A stretch of DNA of 64,000 bases from a virus. The stretch is taken from the IMG/VR virus record IMGVR_UViG_3300020188_000808, positions 124,001 to 188,000 of that record, one strand, 5' to 3'. Below are positions 1-12,500 of this stretch, one piece after another. Both the position numbers and the translations under genes were made by a program. The stretch's first letter is position 1. Each line of letters begins with the position of its first letter. A model generated the notes under the pieces. That model had not been told where the DNA came from. It was given only the letters and a program-made list of their open reading frames with translations, and searched no databases.

Positions 1-1
1 A

Positions 2-556
2 ACTTTACCACTGCCTCCAAGTAGTGATAACTTGTTTAACAGCTATGGTGGAGAAATTAATAAAATCAAGTCAATTAGTGACGAAGTGATTTATCATCCG
101 GTTAAGTACAAAGTACTGTTTGGAACAAAAGCAGAATCAAATATGCAGGCTACATTTAAGATTGTAAAAAACCCAGAACAAGTTGTTAATGACAACGATA
201 TTAAATCAAAAGTTATTACTGCAATCAATCAATTTTTTGCATTAGAAAATTGGGACTTTGGTGATACATTTTACTTTACAGAATTAAGCACATACGTGAT
301 GAATCAAGTGTCTCCAGACTTAGTAAGTTTAATTATTGTTCCTAAACAATCGTCACAGACATTTGGTAGTTTGTTTGAAATACGCGGTGAAGCAAATGAA
401 ATTTTTATTAGTGGAGCAACAGTTGACGATGTACAAGTTATTGACGCAATCACTGCCAGTAGAATACAAGCGACAGGAAATGTTGTAACAGCAACAAATT
501 CTAACACTACTAACGGAATTACAAGTGGCACTACGTATAGTAGTACATCTTATTAA
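2..556 (+). CDS. 6: Baseplate wedge protein, gp6-like (C-terminal part)
   Basis: The reading frame is open from base 2, so this is the C-terminal end of a gene that starts before the window; the TTG at 32 is internal. The section with NWDFGDTFYFTEL and the run VSPDLVSLIIVP resembles, from memory, the C-terminus of T4-like gp6, the wedge protein that joins neighbouring baseplate wedges. The last 40 residues are low-complexity Thr/Ser/Asn. It stops 13 bases before the giant structural gene, as expected for late baseplate genes. The assignment rests on motif memory and position; another baseplate J-like protein is possible. Confidence 0.65.
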   Translation, partial: TLPLPPSSDNLFNSYGGEINKIKSISDEVIYHPVKYKVLFGTKAESNMQATFKIVKNPEQVVNDNDIKSKVITAINQFFALENWDFGDTFYFTELSTYVMNQVSPDLVSLIIVPKQSSQTFGSLFEIRGEANEIFISGATVDDVQVIDAITASRIQATGNVVTATNSNTTNGITSGTTYSSTSY

Positions 557-569
557 GGGGATAAGCTAA

Positions 570-3500
570 ATGGCTTTTAACGACAATCAATCTGATAATG
601 CTCTTCCAGTAGGAGCCAATCAGAATAAGAGAGCTAGTGTTGACCACTTACCTAAGTATTTTAGAACCGAATCAAATAAAAAGTTTCTTAGTGCTACACT
701 TGATCAACTTTTAAATCCAGGAGTTGCTGAAAAGATTTCAGCATACTATGGAAGACGTATTGCAAAAGCTAGAATTGCTTCTGATAATTATGTATCAGAT
801 ACATCAACTGATAGAGAAAATTATCAATTTGAACCTGCAACACTTATTCAAGACGAATTAGGTAATGTTAATTTTTACAAAGATTATAACGATTTTAAAA
901 ATCAAATTAAAGCATTTAACGGCACAGTTGATAATGATAGTGTTTTAAATAAACAAGAATATTATGCTTGGAACCCACACATTAATTGGGACAAGTTTAC
1001 TAACTACAGAGAATACTATTGGTTACCAAACGGACCAATCGGCATTGGCATCGTTGGCCAAGTTAAAGATATTACTAGTACGTTTACTGTTACTAGCCAA
1101 GATAATATTGATAACACAGCATATGTATTTTCGCCAGACGGTAAGACACAAAATCCTTCATTAAAATTATATAGAGGACAAACTTACACGTTCGAAATTA
1201 ATACTCCTGGAATGCCTTTAACATTTAGAACTGCAAGAAGTTTAGATGCTGAAGTATTGTATACTACAGGTATTGATGATAGTACACAAACAACTGACGT
1301 TGGTACTGTTACTTTTGAAGTAGACATAAATGCTCCAGACACGCTGTATTATATTAATGGTAACGATATTAATACTAGTGGATTAATTAAGATTTATGAT
1401 ATTGAAGATAACAGTTCAATAGACGTTGAATCCGAAATACTTGGTAAAAAAGAATATGTAATGTCTAATGGGTATTCGTTATCCAATGGAATGAAAGTAT
1501 ACTTCCAAGGCGAAGTAACACCTGCAAAATATGCACAAGGCGAGTGGTATGTTGAAGGTGTTGGAGACAAAATTAAATTAGTTTCAGAAGCGAATGTACA
1601 AATTCCTGGAACATATGCTACAGATAAACCAGTACCATTTGATTCAGAAAATTTTGATAGAGTTCCTTTTAGTAATGCAAACAGTTATGCAGGAACAAAA
1701 GATTACGTTTGTATGAATAGATCAAGTCGTGATTTAAATCCGTGGGCAAGATACAATAGATGGACACATAAAACTGTAATAGAAACTACAGCAACTATCA
1801 ATGGCATTGTTCCAGAAATTGATCAAACAAATAGAGCCAAACGTCCTATTATTGAATTTAATGAAAATATTAAATTACATGAATTTGGTACAGAAGCAAA
1901 AGAAAATGTAGATTTAATTGATACATTTACAACTGACGTCTTTAGTACTATTGAAGGTTCGTTAGGTTATAACATTGACGGTGTTGAAATTGCAGACGGA
2001 ATGCGTTTGCTATTTACAGCTGATACAGATTCGTTTGTTAAAAATAAAATTTTTAAAGTAAAATTTATTACTCATAATAATGTTAGACAAATTAGTTTAA
2101 TTAGAGTAGATGATACTGACCCATTACTAAACGAAGTAGTGTTAGTTGAAGCTGGTAATGTTAACAAAGGTAAAATGTGGTACTACAACGGAACTAAATG
2201 GTGTATTGGCCAAGAAAAAACAGCCACTAACCAAACTCCAATGTTTGATTTGTATGATAGTGTTGGATATAGTTTTTCTGATACTTTGTATTATCCAAGT
2301 TCAACGTTTGTAGGTAATAAACTTTTTAGCTATAAACAAGGTACAGGTACAAATGATGTTGAATTAGGATTTCCGTTAAGCTATAGAGCTTTAGAAAATA
2401 CTGGCGACATTGAATTTAATTTCAACTTATTAAACACTTTTCATACATACCAAAAAAATAATGCAGTAGTAAATGTAAAATCAGACAGCGGCACATTGCG
2501 TCAATATACTGATAGAGAAACATTTACATATGTAAGTGGCTGGACCAAAGGCAATGCAGAAAGTAAACAGTTAGTTAATAGACAATATATTGTAAGTACT
2601 CAACTTAATGATTTTGCTATTGATGTTTATGATCGTAGTGGAGACTTAAACGATCTTTGGACTAGAGTTTATGTTAATGATAAGCGTAAAACAGAAAATA
2701 CAGATTATACTATTAATAGAATTAACGGTGTAGCATATGTTACATTTGTTAACGACCTTGTTGAAGATGATACACTATTAATTAAAACTGATAGTGCTAC
2801 AAATAAAAATGCTAATGGTAGTTACGAATTTCCAATTAACTATGAACATAATCCTAAAAATGAAAATATTGATTCGTTTACATTAGGTGAAGTAAACGAC
2901 CATGTTGAAAGTATCACTGATTTTAGAGATGACTGGGCTGGATCTTTTCCAGGAACAAGTAATCTAAGAGACTTAGGAAACTTATCAGCATATGGTACTA
3001 GATTTACACAACATAGTGGATTAGCTAATCTTGCAGTATACCATCTAACAGATAAAACTGCAAATATTATTAAAGCACTCAAGTATGCTAGAAGTGAATA
3101 CGGAAAATTTAGAAGAACTTTTTTACAAGTTGCTGAAAACTTAGGGTTTGACGGTCAAACTAGAATACATTTTGATAAAGTAATACAAGAACTTAATCGT
3201 AATAAAACAAATGATATGCCGTTTTATTTTAGCGATATGATCGGACATGGAGTTAGTAATGTAATTACACATACAGTTACTAATGCTTCACAGGATTATT
3301 ATAGTTTATCAGCAGAGTTTAGTTTATCTAAATTATCAAATCAAGCAGTAAGTGTATATCGTAATGATGTATTGTTAGTACAAGGACAAGATTATATCTT
3401 TGAAACAGGATTTGAAGGCTTTGTAAAATTTTTAGCAGATAATACTATAAATGATATTATTACAATATACGAATACGAAAATACAGATGGATCATATATT

Positions 3501-6500
3501 CCTGAAACTCCAACTAAGTTAGGATTATATCCTGCGTACATTCCTGTTAAGTTTGTAGACAACACATATGGTGTTGATCAAAACGTAATTAGAGGACACG
3601 ACGGAAGTATATTTGTAGCTTATGACGACTTTAGAGATGATTTATTACTTGAATTAGAAACAAGAATTTATAATAACTTAAAAGTAAAATACGATCCAAC
3701 ATTATTTGATATACATGACTTTGTTGGAGGATCATTTAGAGATACTTCTATTCCTAAATGGGCTCTTGATAAAGGAATGATTGCAGAATTTATTGATTGG
3801 TTGTCAGTTATAGGTAATGTAGATTACACAGATTATTCTTTTTATGAACCAACTAATACTTTTACATACAACTATAGTGCAACAAATAATGGTGCCGGAA
3901 CAAAGAACTTAGGATACTGGAGAGCAGTTTACAAACAAGCGTTTGACACAGACCGCCCGCATACACATCCTTGGGAAATGTTAGGATATAGTGTAAAACC
4001 AACTTGGTGGGAAACACAATACGGTGCGGCTCCTTATACTAGCGAAAACATATTGTTATGGCAAGACCTTGAAGATGGAATTGCAAGAGAGCCAGGAGCT
4101 CCAGCAAAGTATTTGAAAAAATATAAAAGACCTAATCTTACAAAATGGATACCAGTTGATGATGCAGGACAACTACTAAGCCCGGTTGATTCTAACTATG
4201 CCCAAGAATTTGTATTAGGTAATACTAAGAACCCATTTAAATTTGGTGACGAAGGTCCAACAGAGTCAGCTTGGAGGAAAAGTAGCGAATATCCTTTTGC
4301 ATTATTAATTTCCTTAATCTTAAATCAGCCTAGTAAAGTATTAGGGCTTGGATGGGATAGAAGTAGAATCATTAGAGATAGTTCTGGTACTATTGTTTAT
4401 AGTACAACAGGAAAACGTTTAAGATTAGAAGATTTAGTATTTCCTAATACTACTAATGACGAAACCCGAGTAAACACATGTGGACTAGTAAACTTAATTG
4501 CAAACTATTTGAATAGTAAAGACATCAATGTGTATTCCAATTATCAAGCAAATGTAAAAGCTATTGACAATAAATTAGGAATTAAAATTGGCGGCTTCAC
4601 TGAGAAAAGTAAATTTAAATTAATACTTGATTCAAGAACACCGTACAATGAAGGTAATGTTTTTGTACCAGAAGAAAATTATCAAATTTTCTTAAACACA
4701 AGTTCTGTTACTGAGCTTGTATCGTATAGTGGTGTAATTATTGAAAAGAAACCTGAAGGGTTTGTTCTTAGAGGATACGATAAAGTTAATCCATACTTTA
4801 AATGGTTTACGCCAACTCCAAAAGCAGACGATCCTGTTGTTACAGTAGGTGGAATAAGTGAAGACTTTGTAATATGGTCTGAAAACCAACGATATACTGA
4901 CGGAGCAATAATTCAGTTTAATAATGAATTTTATGTTGCCAAAGGTGATCATATAACAGATACAACATTTGAGCAATCAAATTATCAAAAGCTAGTAACT
5001 CTTCCAGTTAAGGGCGGCCGTAGTGCATTCTTTAGACGTAACTTTAATACTGAATTAATTAGAGAACCAGCTGAACTTGCATACGGTACTATGTATAGAA
5101 CAATCCAAGAAGTAGTTGACTTTTTATTAGGATATGGCAAGTATTTAGAAAGCCGCGGGTTTAGTTTTAATAAGTTTAACGAATCAATTGGAGATGTAGA
5201 AAACTGGAGAGTAAGTGCTAAAGAATTTTTATTCTGGACAACGCAAGGTTGGGCCAATGATAGTGTTATTACTTTAAGTCCTGGCGCAAATGAATTAAAG
5301 TTTTCTAGAGAATATAATGTAGTAGACAATATTTTTGATACATTTTATGATTATAGCTTATTAAAAGCTGATGGTAAAAAATTAATTCCTGAATATGCAA
5401 GAGTTGCTAGAGATAAAGATAACGAGTTTACTTTACAAACTAGAAATACTGCTGATGGAATCTATAATGTTAGTATTCCGCTAGTACAAAAAGAGCATGT
5501 AGTGATACTTGATAATACAACAGTATTTAAAGATGTAATTTATGATCAAGCACCTGGCTATCGACAAGCAAGATTAAAAGTTATGGGATATCGAACTGAT
5601 GCCTGGACAGGCGGATTTAATATTCCAGGATTTATTTATGATAGTGCTAAGACTACAGTTTGGGAACCATGGACAGATTATGCTGTTGCTGATACTGTCA
5701 AGTATAAAGAATTCTATTATGTTGCAAAGGTAAAAATCCCAGGAACTAATGTGTTTAATAATACTGAATGGGAAAAATTAGAAGTACGTCCTGAAGCAGG
5801 ATTAAAAGCAAACTTGGATTATAAAGCAAAACAGTTTGGTGATTTTTATGATCTTGATACAGATAATTTTGATAGTGAACAACAGAAATTAGCACAACAC
5901 TTAATTGGATATCAAAAGCGTAAGTATTTAGAAAATATTATTAATGACGATGTTAGTCAATATAAGTTTTATCAAGGCTTTATTCAAGATAAAGGTACAA
6001 AAAATAGCTTAACTAAATTGTTTGATGCATTGTCTAATACAGATGCAGATAGCTTAGACTTTTATGAAGAATGGGCATTTAGATTAGGCCAGTATGGGTC
6101 GTCAACAGCGTTTGACGAAGTTGAATTTACTTTAGATGAATCACAATTTAGATTAAGTCCTCAACCAGTTGAATTAGTAGATACAATTTCAGGTAACGAA
6201 ACTGATCTAATTTATAGAATTCGACCATTTGAAACTTATTTAAAACCATTAGGCTATAATCATAAACCGTTTCCAACTAACGACATTCAACAAAACTTAT
6301 TACCAACAGCAGGTTATGTTAACCCTGAAGATGTAACATTGTCTATAGCAACCTATGACGATTTATTAACACAGTCAATAACTGCACTTAATGTTGGAGA
6401 TTATGTTTGGATTGGAAAAAGAGGAATTGAATGGGACGTTTTAAAATATATTAGAACTAATGACAGAGTTTTAGCTGTCCAAACATCATCAGTAACTGGA

Positions 6501-9500
6501 GTAGAAGAATTAGTCTTAACACTTAGTAGGCAGTCAAAATACACAGTTGACGAAATTGTCGGTGTAGTTGATGTTGCTGGAGCAGAAAAATTCTATAGAG
6601 TCAAACGTAACGAACTTGATACTTTAATTTGTTATCCAAACGGCGAAACTGAAGATGCTGAACTTGTTAATGGTTTTGTTACTAAGTTTAATTCTAATAG
6701 AACAGCTGGGTTTGATACTGCAAATTTATTACTATCAGACTATAACAATGATTTAAAAGTTGGCGAAACTATTTGGATTGATAAAGATATTGACAATAAC
6801 TGGCTAGTATTAAAAAATGATCCAGTGCATGTACAACAACAAACAATATCAAATGTTAAAACTAGTGATTCAAGTGTAGAGTTTGGAAAAGTAATTGCCG
6901 CTGACAGTAGAAATACAACACTTGCAATAGCAACACCAGGAAATAATGAAGTATACTTATTTGGCAGAACTACAGATACAGTTGACTTCAATCATTTACA
7001 AACTATTGAAGCTCCTGGATCGCTTTATTATGCCGGCAACGGTAACTTTGGTAAGTCAGTCGCTATATCCGAAGATGGTGAATTTTTAATAATTGGAGCA
7101 CCTCAAGCAAGTAATGTTAAAACATTATACAAAGGTCCGTTTTCAAATAGTGAAAATTATACAGCAGGCGACATTGTGTCCTACCAACAAGGAATATGGA
7201 AGGCAAACTACGATATTTCTGCGGCATCAGGCGCATTTAGTTTTAACAGTTATTATGCATCACATGATGTTGCAGTACCAACTTTTAAAGACGGAGCATA
7301 TCCAGAGACTGTATATGCAATCCGCGGCCGCTATAGCTTTGACGGTGCAACAGATCATATTTTAGTTAGAGCACCACTTAATCAATATACAGGATCATTG
7401 GCAGGCGATAAAATTAGTTTACAATGGAATCAATATTCTCAAAATTATCCAACTGGCATTTTACCATTTGGCGTTAACGGACCAGGTGTTGCAAGTTTTG
7501 AAGGACTCAAACCTATTGCATCTAAAATTGACGCAATTCTGTTTGTTGAAAATATATTAAGAATACCAGCAGTAGGAGACATTGTGTCAACTGATACTGC
7601 TATTGGTACAGTACAAGATATTATTATAAGCAATGTTAGTTCAGCAATGCTTTATATGACTGATGTTAATGGTGAGTTTGAGTCATCAGGAACCTTAATA
7701 ACAAATAGTGTTAGTATGGGAACATATGAAGCTGTTGAATTTACTAATCCTAGTTCGGCATTTGGCGGCTGGTGGAGAATTGACGGCATTTCTAGTTTTA
7801 CAACTACAGAAAAAGAAATTACAATTCCAAATATCGTTATTGGTGATATTGTACTAGCATCAGAAAGTCGTTCAGCAGAGATTACAGCAAATACAATGGA
7901 TGATGTTTATGCATTTAACCAAGATTTAGGAAATCCAACTAGAGGCGGAAAAATAGGAATACTAAGCCATTACGATAAACTTGGACTTCCTGTTACAGAG
8001 CCGTATTGGTTTATTAGATCTCCTAAAACTATTACAGATGGACTTAATGTAGCTGACACATTCCAAATGTCCATAAATCAAATTAAAGATAGTTTGAACA
8101 CAATTTATGATCCGTCAGTATTAGGACTATCGGTTAATTATTTAAATCAACCACACGTTGTTTATGATTTATGGGACGGATACATTGATATTACGTTTAC
8201 TAATTTTACACCTCCTCCGGTGCAAGTACCATACGTGCCTGTTGAAGGAGATATAGTAACAGAACCGTTTACTGGTGCTTATGCAGAAGTAGTGTATGTA
8301 CAAGAATCATTACTTGGTGCAAGAGTATTTGTTAAAAATTTAACAGGCACATTTAGTTACGGCAATCTACATGGTGCTACGGGTGATTTATATATTAGTA
8401 ACTGGCAAGGACAAGGGTTCAACAGATTAACAGGAAGAATGGAATCAACTGATTTAACAACCAGTTATTCAGGAAAGTATATTATTGTTAGAAATAACGA
8501 CAGTACATTACTACAAGTACAAAGTCCGTCATTTAAAAATGAAATTGAGTTCCAGTTTTATAAACAACAAACAATACTTGGCGCATCTCGTCCTGCAAAT
8601 ATTCCATCTCCGCTTAACAAAGAATATACACAAATACTTAATATACCAATTGATCCAGCAGACGGAATTGCAAGTTCATACAGCAATGAAGGAGCATACT
8701 TTGTTTATAATAAAACAGGTAGCGGAGAGTATAGCTTACAACGTGGATATACAAATTTACTAAGAGGCGATAATAAAAACTTAGGTACACAACTTGAAGT
8801 AACTAAACACAATAATTTATATACATTATTTGTAAGTGCTCCAGGTGACGGAACAGGTTCAAATCCAGGAAGAATACATTTTATTAAAAACGGATCTGAC
8901 GAACTTGGTGAATATGAATGGCAAGTTACACGTGATCCTTTATATAAAGGAGTATTTAGTGATGCTTCTCCATATTACACTAATGACATTGTACTTTATA
9001 ATAATCAGTTTTATCAAAGCATAACTAATCAAGTTGCATCAGCATTTTCAGCAAGTTGGAAATTACTTCCATTGCACACAGATTTCTTAGGACATGTTCC
9101 AAACACTAGCGGCTATCAACCAGATGGTGACAGTACGTTTGATAATGACGGTGGCACATTGTATAACTTTGCACATCCGTTTACAGTAAGTAAAAATGGT
9201 AGAGTATTAGCAACTGTTGCAGACTTTGAAAATGCAAGTCCTAAAATTGCAATTTATAGATTTGAAAACGGACATTTCGAATACACTCAAGTTATTAACA
9301 CTCCGGTAACATCTACAAAATATGCTTCAGCAATTTCGCTATCCGACGACGGCGAGTTACTAGCAGTTGGTGCACCACTTGATGATAGTGTATCAAATGA
9401 TAACGGAAAGGTTTATCTATATAAAAATAATGAAGGAATCTTTGAAGAATTCCAGTCGTTATTCAGCCCTGATAGTTCAGTAGCAGAACGCTTTGGCCAA

Positions 9501-12500
9501 ACAGTTGACTTTTCAGGTAATGAACTAATGGTATCATCACAAGGTGGTAATTTAGTTGACAATACTTCGTTTGATAGATATGAAGTTCCAATGGAACCGC
9601 AACCACAAACATACTTAGATGATAGTACACTAGTTACAGCACAATATGTTAATAATAAAGAATCGGATCTAGCATCTGAAACTACATTTGATAACAACTT
9701 AACACAGTTTAGTAAAGAAAACTTAGATTCAGGAGAAGTATTTGTTTATCAATATATTGGCGGATACTTATTATATGCAGAAAAATTAACATTTAACAAC
9801 AGTAATGTTGAACGCTTTGGAGAATTTATCCATGCGTCATCTAACCACATTTATGTGTCAATGCCAGAACTAAGTTCATCAAACACAGGTAATAACTTTA
9901 TTGGTACAGTGGTTGATTACAAACGTCAACGTAATGAACTTCCATGGTCGGGATATAGAAATCCAACTAAACAAGTTAATTTAAGTAAATTTAAAGGTGT
10001 GTTTATTTACAACAAAGACGGTAGTGGCACTTCAACTCAACTAGATTATATTGATGCAATCCAAGGAAAAATTGCTGGACCAGCTGAAGAAGAACTAGCA
10101 TTTACAACACCGTTTGATCCTGCAACTTATACTACAAGTGATCAAACAACTGTAAACGTAGATACAGAAAACTATTGGGCCGATGAACACGTAGGAAAAC
10201 TATGGTGGGATATTAGTACAGTACAATGGATAGAGCCATATCAAAGTAATATCATTTATAACACAGCTAACTTTAATAAATTAATGGTAGGTGCTAGTGT
10301 AGATGTTTACGAATGGGTTGAATCTACTTTAACTCCAACACAATGGTTGGCACTTGCAGATACTGAAGAAGGCCTATCAAGAGGTATAAGTGGAACTCCT
10401 AAATACGGAACAAACACTTTTGTAACTAAAAGATTGTTTAATAATGCAAGTTCTAAGTTTTATAATAGATACTACTATTGGGTTAAGAATACTAAAATTA
10501 TTCCAAACTTAGAAAACAGAAAATCAAGTGCATACGATGTAGCACAGTTGATTGAAGATCCAGCGGCACAGGGTTATAAGTTTGTTGCAATTTATGGTAA
10601 TAACAGATTTGGATTGTATAACTGTACTGGGTTAGTCGAAGAAGATAAAAAAGCAATTAACTTTAGATACTGGACAATTAAAAACCAAGATATTAATTCA
10701 CACAATCAATATCAAATTATAAGTGACGGATTACCAACTAGTAAACCTAAAAAAGACTTAGAACAGAAATGGGTTGATAGTTTAGTTGGTGTTGATGTTT
10801 ATAATAGACCAGTTCCGGATCCAGCATTAGCGTTTAAACAAAAATATGGAATTTTAAATAGACCTAGACAGTCTATGTTTAAAAATAATATTGAAGCTCT
10901 AAAACAAGTAATTGAACGCACTAACAGAGTATTAGCTGAACAATTAATTGTTGACGAATATAACTTTGACCAACTACTTTCAAAAGACCCAGCTCCGGAT
11001 CTTATTAGTTCTAAGTACGATGTAGAAATTGACACTTATTCAGAAATTAGTTTTGTTAATATTTCAAAAGTTAAACCAGCAACATTAACTCCAATCTTTG
11101 AAGAAGGAAAATTAATTAGAGTTGATATTACAAATCCAGGATCAGGATATATTACTGTTCCTACTTACGAGTTTGAACAAGTTGGCGATGGCGTAGATGC
11201 ACAAGTTATTTTAACACTTAATAATAGTGGGGGAATTGCTAGTGTAACAGTTAGAAATCCTGGCAAAAACTATTCTACTAATACAAACTTAGCAGTAAGA
11301 TTGTTTAGTGTACTTGTTAAGAGTGACGAGAATGTAGGCAATAAATGGTCAATCTTTGAGTATAATACTGCCAGCGAACAATATCAAAGAACTTCTACTC
11401 AATCATACGATGTAAGTGCTTGGTGGGATTACATTGACTGGTATGCATCAGGATACAGTAAGTTTACAGAAGTTGATTACATAATTGAACAAAGTTACTT
11501 ACTAACTTCATTAGATGACACACTTGGTGATATTGTAAAAATTAAAAACATTGGTGCAGGCGGATGGTTACTACTAGAAAAAATTAGTAATGAAGAAGCA
11601 AGTGACTATACAAGTAACTATAGAACAATTGGTAGAGAAAACGGAACTATTAAGTTTAAAGAGTCGTTATATAACTTTGCAATTAGTTATGTTGGATTTG
11701 ATGGATTAAGTTACGATACTAGTTTTTATGATAACCAACCAACTAGAGAATTACGTATTATCTTAAAAGCACTTAGAGACGATATTTTTGTTGATGCTTT
11801 AGAAGTAGAATACAATCAGTTATTCCTTGCAAGTATTAGATATGCATTTGCAGAACAGCCATTTGTTGACTGGGCATTTAAAACTAGCTTCATTAAAGCA
11901 AAACACAATGCTGGTGAATTACAACAAAAAGTTACATTCCAAAATGATAGCTTACCAAGTTATGAAGATTTTGTTAAAGAAACTAAACCTTTTAAAACAA
12001 AAATTAGAGAATATTTAAGTAACTACACTAAAACAGATTCAACCTCAAGTAGTATTAGTGACTTTGACTTTGCTCCACAGTATAATGAAGATACACAGAA
12101 AATTGAACCAGCTTCTGTTAAAGTTAAAGATAATTTAATTTACGGACAAGATGTATTATTAGATTCTTATCCAAACAAACATTGGGTAGACAATGTTGGC
12201 TTTGAAGTTACTAGTTGTAGTATTAGTGATAAAGGATTAGGTTACACAGAAATTCCTATTATTAAATTTGTTGGCGGCGGCGGCACTGGTGCTAAAGCAC
12301 TTGCTAAACTAGGATCAGGCGGAAGTATTGTAAACATTGAAGTTACAAATCCTGGAAGCGGGTATTTGTCAGCACCTGATATAGAAATTGAAGGTAGTTT
12401 ATCAACTGTTAACGAAAGCAGAATTGCTAAAGCATCAGCACAACTAGGTAATAGTAAAATTAGAGCTATGCACTTGCGTAGCAAGTTTGACCGTGTATCA